From contig JAJDUD010000050.1 of assembly GCA_022826825.1 (NCBI GenBank), positions 45,984 through 109,983 of the forward strand: a stretch of 64,000 bases of DNA, given 5' to 3'. Made by a program: the position numbers and the translations under genes. The notes beneath the pieces are model-generated. The model saw only the letters and a list, made by a program, of their open reading frames with translations. It searched no databases and was not told the DNA's origin. Below are positions 49,054 through 59,100 of the stretch, piece by piece (position 1 is the stretch's first letter; every line of letters begins with the position of its first letter). The DNA comes from Acidobacteriota bacterium. GTDB taxonomy: Bacteria > Acidobacteriota > Vicinamibacteria > Marinacidobacterales > Marinacidobacteraceae.

Positions 49054-51432
49054 CTACTCGGGAACGAGCGTCAGCGTCCACTCCGTCGGGCCGGCCAGGA
49101 AGGGCGTCGCCCGGCCCTCCTCCCAGTCCCGGTGGCCGGAGAGGTAGTACGGCATCCCCGGGTGTCCCGACTGCCCCCCCGGCATGTGAAGGATTCCCGT
49201 CTCCTCCCGGCCCGGCGCCACCACGAAGCGGTTGGACGGTCCGTGGTCGCCGTCCTGGGCCCGGGGCAGCCCCTCGTCGCCGGGAAGGCCCCGGGGCGGG
49301 GCGTCCAGGATGGGAGAGAGGAACCGGGAGAGCAGCGCCGGCAGACCCGGACTCAGCGGGTGCCGGATGTGGACGACGTTCGCTCGGCCCCAGGTCTGCT
49401 CGGCCAGCGGCCCGGCGGCGCGCGTCCGCTCCGCCGCCGCGAGCACCGCCTGCCGGAGGGCGTCGCTCCAGTCGGCCGCCCCCGGAGGGACGAAGTGCGC
49501 CGGCGCCTCCCGCGCCAGCCGGAGCAGCGGGCCGGGCCAGTGCAGGGCGACCTCCGGGGAGAAGTCGGGCAGCAGGCCGGCCGCCGGCGCGGTGAGCGCG
49601 CCGTACACCCGGCCGAAGAGCTGGAGACGCGCGTTCCGCACCAGCGGGTAGGCGGCGCTGTCCACGCTCGCCCGGCCGGTCCATCCTTCCTCGAGAACGC
49701 GGAGCGCCTCCGCCGCCAGCGGTTCCTCCGCGCCCTCGAGGGCGTCGAGGAACAGCTCGCGCCAGACGGCCAGTTCCCCGGCGTGGTCCTCCAGTTGGAT
49801 GTCCAGCATCGCCGCCTCGTCGGCGGCCTCCACCGCGAACAGCCGGTCGCGGATGAGGCGCGCCCGCTCGCCGTGGACGTAGCTCCCGCCCCTCCCGATG
49901 CGGTCGAGGAACTCCCCGTCCACCAGCCGGTTGTTCGCGGTCCAGAGGATTCCGGACTCCGGGTTCCGGATCGCCGGGACCTCCCCGGGTTCCAGGTATC
50001 CGTCCCAGCGCCGCGTCCCGTCGGCCCAGGACTCCGGGATCCGGCCGTCGAATCCCCGGCGCCGGGGGACCGGTCCGGCGATGGTCCAGCCGATCGAGCC
50101 CTCCCGGTCCACGGCGACCAGGTTCTGGGGGGGCATCCCGCTGCCCCAGCCGGCGCGGAACACGTCGTCGAGGTTCGACGCCGCCGCGAGACCGAGGTAG
50201 GCGGTCCGGTGCCCGGCGGGGTCGTGCGCGATCCAGCGGATCGCCTGCGGGCGTCCCCAGCGCCCGGTGACCGGGCCCCAGATCGTTTCGCGGACTTCCA
50301 CGGTCTCGGAAGGGGCCCCGGCCACCGGAATCTCCTCCTCGAACACCTCCATCCGCCGCCAGCCGTCCGGGGTGCGGTAGCGGAGCGGGTCGGCGGGGTC
50401 GATCTCCAGTTCCACGAGGTCGGTCCAGTCGCCCCCGGAGTTCGTGAATCCCCAGGCCACGTTGCCGTTGCTGCCGGCGATCACCGCCGGGACGCCTGGG
50501 AGGGTGAGTCCCCGGAGGCGCAGGTCGCCGACGTGCAGTTCGGCGCGGTACCAGATGTTCGGGACCCGGAGCGGCAGGTGCATGTCGCTCGCCATCAGCG
50601 CCGCCCCGCCCGCCGTCCGCCCGGGGGCCACCGCCCAGGAGTTGCTCCCGGAGACCGGCGGAGGCTCGCCGGGCAGCACGACGTCGCCGCGCGAGACGCC
50701 GGCGAACGCCGCCGGCCCCGGGATCTCGGGGACCGCGAACGCCCCGCCCTGCAGCGGGGTGTCCCGGCCGGTCCCCGGCGGATTCAGGAACGCCGCGAGC
50801 TCGGGGGGCAGCGCCGCCTCGAGCGCCGCGGTCCTCGCATCGTGGGCCCCCTCCGCGTCGTTCAGGACGAAATACATGGCCACCACCGTCAGCAGGGAGT
50901 CGCTGATCCGCCAGGGCGCCGGGTCCGCTCCGAGGAGCAGGTACTCGAACGGCGGCGCCGACAGGCCGGCGAGGCCGGCGGCGACCCCGTCCCGGTACGC
51001 CCCGAAGGCCTGCCGCGCCTCGGCGGACAGCGCCCCGGCGGCCCGTTCGGTGCGGGTCCGCATCCGGTGAAGACGCGTCTCCCGGTCCACCCCGACGGCC
51101 GCCCCTCCCACGAGACCGGCCAGTTCGCCCGCGGGCTGCCGCCGCTGCAGGTCCATCTGGAAGAACCGCTCCTGCGCGTGGAGGTAGCCGAGCGCCCGCA
51201 GGGCGTCGCGCATCGTTTCCGCCCGGATGCGCGGGATGCCCAGCCGGTCGCGTTCCACCGCCACCGGGGCCGCGAGCCCCGGGAGCGTCACGGCGCCGCG
51301 CAGCACGGGCCGGCTGCCGTTCAGCCGGCTCTGGACGTACAGGCCGCCCGCCAGCGTCGCGAGCAGCGCCGCGGCGAGGACACCCGCGGCGGCGAGCGCG
51401 AGGCGGCGGTTTTTGGTCGTGAGTCCCGGCAT
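49054..51432 (-). CDS. penicillin acylase family (Ntn) amidohydrolase
   Basis: This is a 792-residue penicillin G acylase/AHL-acylase-like enzyme, exported and autoprocessed. A signal/anchor (LALAAAGVLAAALLATLAGG) is followed by the alpha chain with VERDRLGIPRIRAETMRDAL and RALGYLHAQERFFQMDLQRR. The nucleophile Ser begins the beta chain in PPPVSGSNSWAVAPGRTAGG near residue 265, where cleavage precedes it. NPNW-like GSNGNVAWGFTNSGGDWTD also fits. It may cut amide bonds in antibiotics, quorum signals or lipids. ATG 51432 is divergent from the barrel gene at 51457. Confidence 0.9.
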   Translation of the reverse strand: MPGLTTKNRRLALAAAGVLAAALLATLAGGLYVQSRLNGSRPVLRGAVTLPGLAAPVAVERDRLGIPRIRAETMRDALRALGYLHAQERFFQMDLQRRQPAGELAGLVGGAAVGVDRETRLHRMRTRTERAAGALSAEARQAFGAYRDGVAAGLAGLSAPPFEYLLLGADPAPWRISDSLLTVVAMYFVLNDAEGAHDARTAALEAALPPELAAFLNPPGTGRDTPLQGGAFAVPEIPGPAAFAGVSRGDVVLPGEPPPVSGSNSWAVAPGRTAGGAALMASDMHLPLRVPNIWYRAELHVGDLRLRGLTLPGVPAVIAGSNGNVAWGFTNSGGDWTDLVELEIDPADPLRYRTPDGWRRMEVFEEEIPVAGAPSETVEVRETIWGPVTGRWGRPQAIRWIAHDPAGHRTAYLGLAAASNLDDVFRAGWGSGMPPQNLVAVDREGSIGWTIAGPVPRRRGFDGRIPESWADGTRRWDGYLEPGEVPAIRNPESGILWTANNRLVDGEFLDRIGRGGSYVHGERARLIRDRLFAVEAADEAAMLDIQLEDHAGELAVWRELFLDALEGAEEPLAAEALRVLEEGWTGRASVDSAAYPLVRNARLQLFGRVYGALTAPAAGLLPDFSPEVALHWPGPLLRLAREAPAHFVPPGAADWSDALRQAVLAAAERTRAAGPLAEQTWGRANVVHIRHPLSPGLPALLSRFLSPILDAPPRGLPGDEGLPRAQDGDHGPSNRFVVAPGREETGILHMPGGQSGHPGMPYYLSGHRDWEEGRATPFLAGPTEWTLTLVPE

Positions 51433-51439
51433 GCGGTGG

Positions 51440-51447
51440 GTATTCTC
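51440..51447. promoter_or_regulatory. bidirectional -10-like box
   Basis: GTATTCTC: on the plus strand TATTCT is 10 nt before the ATG at 51457. On the minus strand GAGAAT is 9 nt before the ATG at 51432. The two start codons are only 24 bp apart, so both mRNAs would be leaderless or nearly so. Confidence 0.4.
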
Positions 51448-51456
51448 CCGGCGCTC

Positions 51457-52359
51457 ATGCGTACCCGCGCCAGGTGCTGCCGAATTGTCCTCCTGCCGGT
51501 GGCGCTGCTGCTCGCGTCCGCTCCGTCGGCGCTCGCCCAGACCGCGAACGCTCCCGCGTCCGTCAGGCACCGCTGGACGGGTCAGGCCAACCTGAACCTC
51601 GCGGGTTCGTACGGGAACGCGGGCTCGGGTTCGCTCGGCGTGAGCGCGGCGGCGGCGCGCCAGACCGGCTGGCTGCGCGTGATGCTCGAGGGCGGCCTCC
51701 TCCGGACGAGCACCGACACGGTGACCCGGCAGGCCTTCGGCAGCCCGGACGCGTTCTCGGTCCGGCGGACGGTGGAGAGCCGGACCTCGGCGGACCGCAC
51801 CCACGTGCGGGCGCGGTTCGCCGAGCCGTCCCCGGAAGACGGGAGCACGAGCCCCCGGTTCTTCGCCGCTGCCGGCTGGGAACGGGACGCCCCGGCGGGG
51901 GTGCGCTCGCGTCTCGACCTGACCGTCGGCATGGGCACCGCCTGGGGACGGACCCGCGCCGGAGGCCGGCGCCCGTTCGAGACCAGCCTGGGGCTCTCCG
52001 CGATTCACCAGAGCGACGAAGTCGCCGACCCCGGGGTGGAGACGGCGTCGCTCGGCCTGCGGCTGGACGTTCGCGCCCAGACCCGCTACCGCTCCGCCGA
52101 CCTCGCGCTGGTCTCCGCCACGACCTGGAACCTGCGGAACACCGACGACCTCCGGGTGGACGTCACGAGCTCGGCGGCGTTTCCCCTGTCGCAGCGGCTC
52201 GCCTTCCGCACCAGCGTGCAGACCCTGTTCGATTCGCGTCCCTCGCTGGAGCGGCTGAGCCTGTTCCCGGTGCCCGGAGAGCCCCCGGTGGGCACCGTGG
52301 TCGCACCCCGGAGGCGCATGGACCTCATCGTCCTCGCCGCCCTGGTGATCCGGTTCTAG
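51457..52359 (+). CDS. DUF481-like outer-membrane barrel
   Basis: This is a 300-residue protein with a signal peptide (RIVLLPVALLLASAPSALAQ) and a beta-barrel of YdiY/DUF481 type. Strand pairs repeat as WTGQANLNLAGSYGNAGSGS and LGVSAAAARQTGWLRVMLEG, and the last strand ends LIVLAALVIRF with terminal Phe. Such barrels are salt-induced in some bacteria, and the function here is unknown. It is divergently paired with the penicillin-acylase gene, with 24 bp between the starts. It is followed after 4 bp by an S51-like gene. Confidence 0.75.
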   Translation: MRTRARCCRIVLLPVALLLASAPSALAQTANAPASVRHRWTGQANLNLAGSYGNAGSGSLGVSAAAARQTGWLRVMLEGGLLRTSTDTVTRQAFGSPDAFSVRRTVESRTSADRTHVRARFAEPSPEDGSTSPRFFAAAGWERDAPAGVRSRLDLTVGMGTAWGRTRAGGRRPFETSLGLSAIHQSDEVADPGVETASLGLRLDVRAQTRYRSADLALVSATTWNLRNTDDLRVDVTSSAAFPLSQRLAFRTSVQTLFDSRPSLERLSLFPVPGEPPVGTVVAPRRRMDLIVLAALVIRF

Positions 52360-52363
52360 CACG

Positions 52364-53365
52364 GTGTCCCGGACCGCTCCCCGCGCCGTGGTCCTCGGGC
52401 CGCAGCCGGGCCGGATCAGCCTCGGCGCGGGTCTGGAGGCGCTCGATCTGCCGCCCGGCCCGGTAGCGGCCATCACGGTGGGTTGGCGGGAGACCGAACC
52501 GGTCCTGAAGGAGGTCGAGCAGGAGCTCGGGCAGTGCGGCCGGAAAGCCGCGCCGCTCCATATCGGCGAGCGGGTCGGCCGGGTCTTCGAGCGGGACGTG
52601 CCCCTTGCCGAGGCGCATCGGGCGCTCCAGGAAGGGCTCCTCGCCGAGGAGCGGCTCTACGGCGCGCGGCTCCGGCGGGCGGTGGAGACCGCGCACGAGG
52701 TGGTGCGGCTCAGCGTTGCCGAACGGTATCGGGATCCCTACGCCGAGCAGGCGTGGCAGGCGATCCTGGCCGCGGACCGGTTCCATGTGGAACGCCACGC
52801 CGAACTCTGGCGGGAGTTCCGCGAGACGGTGGGTCTCTCCGAGCGTCCGGCGATCCGCGAGCAGCGGGAGGAACTCGAGGGTCTGCTGGCGGGGGCCGCC
52901 GCGGTGGTGCTGACCGGAGGGCACGTGGCGGTCATCCGGAACCGGCTGTTGCTCCTCGGCCTCAGGGACGCGCTGGCCCCGCTGCCGGTCCTCGCCTGGT
53001 CGGCGGGAGCGATGGTGCTCACCCCGCGCGTCGTCCTGTTCCACGACCGCCTGCCGGGAGGTTCCGCGCATCCCGAGATCCTTGGACACGGGCTCGCGCT
53101 GCTCCCCGGAATCGGCCTCTTCCCGGACGCCCGCATCCGGCTCGACCTCGCGGGCCGGCAGAGCCTCGCGGAGCTGGCGGGGCGGGTGGACCCGGACCGG
53201 GCGGTGTTGCTGGACCCGGGGGAGATGGTCCACTGGGACGGCCGGTCCTGGAGCTCGCCGGGCGGAATCCGGCTGCTCTCCCGTGACGGCGACGTCGAGA
53301 CGGTCCCCTCGTTCGTCCCGGGCGGGGGCGTCGGGGAGTCTTGCCGCGAGGGGGCCGCACCGTGA
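52364..53365 (+). CDS. S51-like (type 1 glutamine amidotransferase-like) protein
   Basis: This 333-residue cytoplasmic protein has the class I glutamine-amidotransferase-like fold of S51 peptidases. The nucleophile elbow is LAWSAGAMVLTPRVVLFHDR with Ser near residue 217, and VVLTGGHVAVIRNRLLLLG lies ~30 residues before. No signal peptide is present, unlike the cyanophycinase-like gene at 14385. Its first 150 residues are a helical region not obviously of the family. GTG 52364 is 4 bp after the barrel stop. Overlap of its stop with the esterase start suggests a co-translated pair. Confidence 0.65.
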   Translation: MSRTAPRAVVLGPQPGRISLGAGLEALDLPPGPVAAITVGWRETEPVLKEVEQELGQCGRKAAPLHIGERVGRVFERDVPLAEAHRALQEGLLAEERLYGARLRRAVETAHEVVRLSVAERYRDPYAEQAWQAILAADRFHVERHAELWREFRETVGLSERPAIREQREELEGLLAGAAAVVLTGGHVAVIRNRLLLLGLRDALAPLPVLAWSAGAMVLTPRVVLFHDRLPGGSAHPEILGHGLALLPGIGLFPDARIRLDLAGRQSLAELAGRVDPDRAVLLDPGEMVHWDGRSWSSPGGIRLLSRDGDVETVPSFVPGGGVGESCREGAAP

Positions 53366-54504
53366 GCGCTGCTTCCGAGCTGGCGATCCAGGAGCTGCTC
53401 CTCTCCGGTCCCACGCGGGAAGCGGTGGACGCGTTCGTCGAAGCGCACGACTTCCCCATTCGGGAGGGGCCGCACACCACCTTCGTGTTCCGCGGCGAGG
53501 CGACCTCCGTCCTGCTCGGGCACTGGCTCTTCGGGACCGCCGCGGCGCGGGAGATGGAGCGCGTCCCCGACTCGGATCTCTGGTTCCTGACCCTCGACCT
53601 GCCGGCGGAATCGCGCGTCGAGTACCGGTTCCAGCGGGTCCGGGGAACGGACGCGGAGTGGATCCTGGATCCGCTGAACGAGCGGACGGTGCGCGACCCC
53701 TTCGGCGTCTGGTCGGTGTGTCACGGCGAGGGGTACGAGCGGCCGGAATGGACCGAGGACGACCCCCAGGTCGGCGGGGGCGAACTGTCGGTCACGCACG
53801 TCCGGAGCCGGGCCCTCGGAACCCGTCCGGTGTCGGTCTACACGCCGTTCGGCTTCCGGAACCGGCGCCGGTATCCCCTGCTCGTGGTGCTCGACGGCGA
53901 GGACTATCTCCGCCACGCCGCCTGCCGGACCGTCCTCGACAACCTGATCCACCGGCGGGAGATCCCGCCGCTGATCGCCGCGTTCGTGACTCCCGAAAAA
54001 CGCATCCGGGAGTACGCGGACAATCCGGCCCACGCGGAGTTCCTGACCTCGGACCTCGTGCCGCACCTCCAGACCGAGTTCCCGCTCCGGCGGCGCCCGG
54101 ACGACCGCGGGCTGGTGGGCGCCGGACTCGGCGCGGTGGCCGCCCTGACCGCCGCCTGGCGCACCCCTGGCTTTTTCGGCAAGCTCCTGCTCTCCTCGGG
54201 GTCGTTCACCTTCACGGACGCCGGGCCGAGCACCCGGACCGCCCTGCTCGACCCGGTGGTGGACTTCGTGAACGCCTACCGCGCGGACCCGCGCCGGGTG
54301 AGCAGCCGCGTGTTCCTGAGTTGCGGGATCTACGAGCCGCTCATCTACGAGAACCGGTCGCTCGTGCCGCTGCTCCGGGAGAGCGGGATGGAGGTCCGCT
54401 ACGTCGAGGCGCCCGACGGCCACAACTGGGACAACTGGCGCGACCGGCTGCGGGTGGGTCTGTCGTGGCTCTTCCCGGGGCCTCTCTGGCTCTACTACCG
54501 ATGA
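53362..54504 (+). CDS. Fes/IroE-type esterase homologue lacking the nucleophile serine
   Basis: This is a 380-residue alpha/beta-hydrolase of the enterochelin-esterase (esterase D) type. An N-terminal CBM48/Ig-like domain (~residues 40-130, FVFRGEATSVLLGHW) is followed by the hydrolase part (RPVSVYTPFGFRNRRRYPLL). The GxSxG elbow is GAGLGAVAALTAAW, with Gly where Ser is expected (codon GGA at 54124-54126). The catalytic His is present in DGHNWDNWRDRL. It is probably inactive as an ester hydrolase, or uses another mechanism. GTG 53362 overlaps the previous stop (GTGA). Confidence 0.8.
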   Translation: MSAASELAIQELLLSGPTREAVDAFVEAHDFPIREGPHTTFVFRGEATSVLLGHWLFGTAAAREMERVPDSDLWFLTLDLPAESRVEYRFQRVRGTDAEWILDPLNERTVRDPFGVWSVCHGEGYERPEWTEDDPQVGGGELSVTHVRSRALGTRPVSVYTPFGFRNRRRYPLLVVLDGEDYLRHAACRTVLDNLIHRREIPPLIAAFVTPEKRIREYADNPAHAEFLTSDLVPHLQTEFPLRRRPDDRGLVGAGLGAVAALTAAWRTPGFFGKLLLSSGSFTFTDAGPSTRTALLDPVVDFVNAYRADPRRVSSRVFLSCGIYEPLIYENRSLVPLLRESGMEVRYVEAPDGHNWDNWRDRLRVGLSWLFPGPLWLYYR

Positions 54505-54527
54505 GCCAGGAGCGCCAGGGACCGCCA

Positions 54528-54837
54528 GGAGCGCCGGTCTTCAGACCGGCATCGCGACGCGAGAGCGTCGCGAAACCGCAACCCGTCACCCACCGGCACG
54601 GGAAGAACGCCCGGGAGCCCAGGAGCGCCGGTCTTCAGACCGGCATCGCCCGCCCCAGGCGGGCGAAACTCCCAACCTGATGCGGCCCCATCTCCTGAAC
54701 CTGACCGAGGACGGCGCACCACCCCACGAAGTGCAGACTCCGCGGATCCATCACGACTCGACTCCGGCGATGGGGCACCGTCACGCCGGGAGTTTCGTGG
54801 CCGCCCGCCGCGATGCCGGTGCAAACGCCGGCGCCCC
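54528..54837 (+). repeat. palindromic family A, solo end plus copy 5
   Basis: The segment 54528-54577 holds one end (GCCGGTC-TTCA-GACCGGC, then GCGACGC-GAGA-GCGTCGC, then GAAAC). 54622-54837 is a full element whose core does not match copies 1-4. It has the hairpins GCCCGCC-CCA-GGCGGGC and GCCGGTG-CAAA-CGCCGGC, the latter imperfect. It fills the 390 bp between the esterase and the aminotransferase. No gene was seen. Confidence 0.7.
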
Positions 54838-54894
54838 TGCTCGCCTCGGCATGCTCACGCCCGGTGGGGTGTGCAGCGGTTCGAGGGCTGAGCG

Positions 54895-56124
54895 ATGAGT
54901 TCAAACCCTGACCTCGACCGCCTCATCCCCCGCGCGGGCACCGGATCGGTGAAGTGGGAGTACCGCGAGGGCGCGGTCGGCCACGGTTCCACGCTCGTCC
55001 CCGCCGAAGATCCCGACGTGATCCCCATGTGGGTCGCCGACATGGACTTTCCGTGTCCGGAAGTCGTGATCGAAGCGATCCGCCGGCGCGCCGGGCATCC
55101 GATCTTCGGCTACAGCGTGGGGCCGCCGAGCTACCGGGAGGCCTTCTGCGACTGGATGGCGGCCCGCCACGGGTTCCGTCCGGACCCCGACGGGGTCGTC
55201 CCCACCGAGGGAATCGTCCCCGACCTGGGTCTGCTGGTTCGCACCTTTGTCGAGCCGGGGCAGGGGGTCGTCCTCCACCCGCCGGTCTATTTCCCGTTCT
55301 TCGGGGCGGTCCGCAACAACGGTGGCCGGATGCTCCTCTGTCCGCTCCGCCGGGAGGACGGGCCGGGGAACGCCTCCGCGAACCCCTACCGCCTGGACCT
55401 CGAGCGCTTCGAGAAGCTGGCGGCCGAGCCGGAAACCCGGATGACGTTCCTGTGCACCCCGCAGAACCCGGTGGGGCGCGTCTGGACCCCCGAAGAGCTG
55501 ACCGCGTTCGCCGGGATCGCCGCCCGGCACGGCCTCATCGTGGTGGCCGACGAGATCCACGGCGACCTGATGCTCGACGGACGGAAGTTCACGCCGTGGC
55601 TCTCGCTGGACCACCCGGCGGGGCTCAGGTCGGTGGTCTGCTCGGCGCCGAGCAAGACATTCAACCTCGCGGGCCTCAAGTCCTCGTGTCTCGTGATCCC
55701 GGACGGAGAGATGCGCGCGACCTATCGACAGGCCCGCGATCGCACCGGCGTCTACGGGGTGAATCCGCTGAGCGCCGCGGCGGCGGAAGCCGCCTGGCGC
55801 GGCGGCGGTCCCTGGCTCGACCGGGTGCTCGCCTACGTGAGCGAGAACGCCCGGACGCTGCAGCGTTTCTTTCGTGACCACCCCGAACTGAACGTTCGCA
55901 CCGTCCCGGTCGAAGGGACGTATCTCGCGTGGCTCGACTTCCGGGAGACCGGCATCGAGGCGGGAGCCCTGGAAGACTTCCTGCTCGACCAAGCCAAGTT
56001 GCGCCTCGAATCCGGCGCGATCTTCGGAGACGAAGGACGCGGATTCGCGCGGATGAACCTGGCGTGCCCCTGGCCGCTCCTCACGGAGGCGCTGGGCCGG
56101 CTGGAGGCGGCGCTCCGCGGGTAG
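54895..56124 (+). CDS. PatB/MalY-type pyridoxal phosphate lyase/aminotransferase
   Basis: This is a 409-residue fold-type I PLP enzyme of the MalY/PatB cystathionine beta-lyase group. The domain shows PMWVADMDFPCPEVVIEAIR, FGYSVGPPSYREAFCDWMAA, FLCTPQNPVGRVWTPEEL, VVADEIHGDLMLDG and the PLP Lys in SAPSKTFNLAGLKSSC near residue 255. The C-terminal Arg is in MNLACPWPLLTEAL. It would cleave cystathionine or cysteine conjugates, giving homocysteine or thiol plus pyruvate and ammonia. It ends 5 bp before the carB stop on the other strand. Confidence 0.9.
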   Translation: MSSNPDLDRLIPRAGTGSVKWEYREGAVGHGSTLVPAEDPDVIPMWVADMDFPCPEVVIEAIRRRAGHPIFGYSVGPPSYREAFCDWMAARHGFRPDPDGVVPTEGIVPDLGLLVRTFVEPGQGVVLHPPVYFPFFGAVRNNGGRMLLCPLRREDGPGNASANPYRLDLERFEKLAAEPETRMTFLCTPQNPVGRVWTPEELTAFAGIAARHGLIVVADEIHGDLMLDGRKFTPWLSLDHPAGLRSVVCSAPSKTFNLAGLKSSCLVIPDGEMRATYRQARDRTGVYGVNPLSAAAAEAAWRGGGPWLDRVLAYVSENARTLQRFFRDHPELNVRTVPVEGTYLAWLDFRETGIEAGALEDFLLDQAKLRLESGAIFGDEGRGFARMNLACPWPLLTEALGRLEAALRG

Positions 56125-56129
56125 CCCTC

Positions 56130-59100
56130 CTACGCCAGGAAGTCGTTCCAGGCGCGGGCGCGGAGGGAGTCCTCCCCGTGGGTGACGAGCGCGGTGACCA
56201 CGTGCCGGGCGAGTGAGGGATCGGTGATCAGCGGGACGCCGCGGTCCACGGCGCGGCGGCGGACCAGGTAGCCGTCGGGGCGGCCCTCGGGATCGAAGGC
56301 GACGGGCACGTTCACGACGAGGTCCACCTCCCCGCGGTCGATCAGGTCGAGGGCGCTGAGCGGGCCGGGCGCGTCGAACCCGGCGCCGAGCGGGCGCTGC
56401 TCGGAGCGCACCCGGGCCACTTCGGTCGCGTCGATGCCGTTGTCGCGCAGCACGCGGCAGGTTCCCGAGGTCGCGTAGATCGTGAGGCCCAGCTCCTCGG
56501 CCATGGTCCGGGCGGTGCGGACGAAGCGGTGCTTCCAGCGCGGCGGTCCGAGCGAGAGGAGGACGCCCTTCTTCGGACCGCGGAACCCGGTGGCCACCAG
56601 GCCGTGGAGGAGCGCCTCGTGAAAGGAGTCGCCGAGACACCCCACCTCGCCGGTGCTGGCCATCTCCACGCCCAGCAGCGGGTCGGCGCCCATCAGCCGC
56701 GAGAACGAGAACTGCGGCACCTTGACCCCCACGTGCTCGAGCTCGTAGAGCGGGCGGTGCTCCATCCCGGGGTCGGCGCCGAGCATGATGCGGGTGGCCG
56801 CCCGGGCGTAGTTGCGGCCGGTCACTTTCGAGACGAACGGCAGGCTGCGGGACGCGCGCAGGTTGCACTCGATCACCTTCACGATCCCGTCGCGGTGCAG
56901 CAACTGGATGTTGCAGGGGCCGGTGACCCGCAGTTCCTTGGCGATCTGCTGGGCGATGCGGCGGACCTGCCCCAGGGTGGGGATGGTCATGTCCACGGGC
57001 GGCAGCACGAGCGTCGCGTCGCCGCTGTGGACGCCGGCGTCCTCGACGTGTTCGCTGACCGCCCAGAGCACCACCTCGCCCCGGTTCGCGACCAGGTCGA
57101 TCTCGATCTCCCGGGCGTCCTCCTCGAACTTGGAGATGACCACCGGGTGCTCGGGGGAGATCGCCTTCGCCTTCCGCAGGATGCGGGCGAGTTCGTGGTG
57201 TTCGTGGGCGACGGACATGGCGGCCCCGCTCAGCACGTAGCTCGGGCGCACGAGCACCGGGAAGCCGCCCAGTTCCTCCACGATCCGCTCCGCGTCGGCG
57301 GCGTCGGTCACGTGGGCCCAGCGCGGCTGGTCCACGCCGATCCGGTCCAGCAGGGCGCTGAACTTGTTGCGGTCCTCGGCGCGGTCGATGTCCTCGGCGG
57401 AGGTCCCCAGAATCGGAACCCCGGCGTGGTGGAGGCGCATCGCCAGCCGGTTCGGGATCTGGCCGCCCATGCTCACCACCACCCCGTCCGGACGCTCCTT
57501 CTCCACGAGGTCCAGGACCGACTCCACGCTCACCTCGTCGAAGACCAGCTTGTCGCAGATGTCGTAGTCGGTGCTCACCGTCTCCGGGTTGTAGTTGAGC
57601 ATCAGGGTCTCGAACCCGAGCTCCGCGGCGGCCTGGACGGCGTTCACGCAGCACCAGTCGAACTCGACCGAAGAGCCGATCCGGTAGACGCCGGAGCCGA
57701 TCACCAGAATGCGTTTCCGGCCGCCGGCGGGGAGCCCCACCCCTTCGTCGCCGCTCGCGTGGTAGGTGGAGTAGAGGTAGTTCGTCTCGGCGGGGAACTC
57801 GGCGGCCAGGGTGTCGATCCGGGCGATGTGCGGGCCGACGCCGGCTTCCCGGCGCGCCGCGCGCGCCTCGCCCCGCTGCCTTCCGGTCAGGAACTCGAGC
57901 GACTCGTCCGAGAAACCCTGTTCCTTGGCCTTCTCGAGGGTCGCCTCCGGAATCGGCCAGCCGCCGCGTTCGACCTCCGACTCGGTGCGCATCGCTTCGG
58001 CGACCCCGTGGAGGAACCACGGATCGATCCGGGTGAGGTCGTGGATTTCGGCGATCGCTTCGGGGACCCGGCCGGCTTCCACCGCCTCCCGGAGCGCCTG
58101 GGCGAGCGCGAAGACGCGCCGCGGCGTCGCGTTCTTCAACTCGTCGTCCCGGTCCTCGAACTGGAAGGCGCGCGAATCGAGCCCCCGCACGCCGATGTCC
58201 AGCATGCGAAGCGCCTTCTGGAGCACCTCCGGGAAGGTGCGGCCGATGGCCATCACCTCTCCGACGCTCTTCATCTCGCTGCCGATGCGGGTGCCGGCCT
58301 CCTGGAACTTGCCGAGGTCCCAGCGGGGCGCCTTGAGCACCAGGTAGTCGAGCGCCGGCTCGAAGAACGCCTTGGTGACGCCGGTGATGGCGTTCTTCAG
58401 GTCCGGGAGGGTGAACCCGAGCCCCAGTTTCGCCGCCACGTAGGCGAGCGGATACCCGGTCGCCTTGCTGGCGAGCGCCGACGAGCGGGAGAGCCGGGCG
58501 TTCACCTCGATCACCCGGTAGTCGGCGCCCGTCGGGCTGAGCGCGAACTGCACGTTGCACTCGCCCACGATGCCGAGGTGCTGGATCGTCTTGATCGAGA
58601 CGGTGCGCAGGAGCTGGTACTCCTCGTCGTTCAGCGTCTGCGACGGCGCCACCACCAGGGACTCCCCGGTGTGGATCCCCATCGGGTCCATGTTCTCCAT
58701 GTTGCAGACGGTGATGCAGTTGTTCTCCCGGTCGCGCACCACCTCGTACTCGATTTCCTTCCAGCCGCGGAGGGACTCCTCGACGAGCACCTGCGCCTGC
58801 TTCGTGTCGTGGGCCCCGAAGATGTTGGTGAGCGCGGCCTCGAGTTCGGCCTCCGTCTCGACGATGGCGCTCCCCTTGCCGCCGAGGGCGAAGCCGATGC
58901 GCAGCATCAGCGGCAGCCCGATCGTGCGCGCGGCCGCCCGCGCTTCATCGCGGCGGTGGCAGACGATGCTCCGCGCGGTCAGCACGCCGATCTCCGCGAG
59001 GCGGGCGTTGAAGCGCCCCCGGTCCTCGGTGTCGCGGATGCTCTTCACCGGGGTGCCGAGCACCTGGATCCCGGCCTCGCGGAACCACTCCTCGAGTTCG

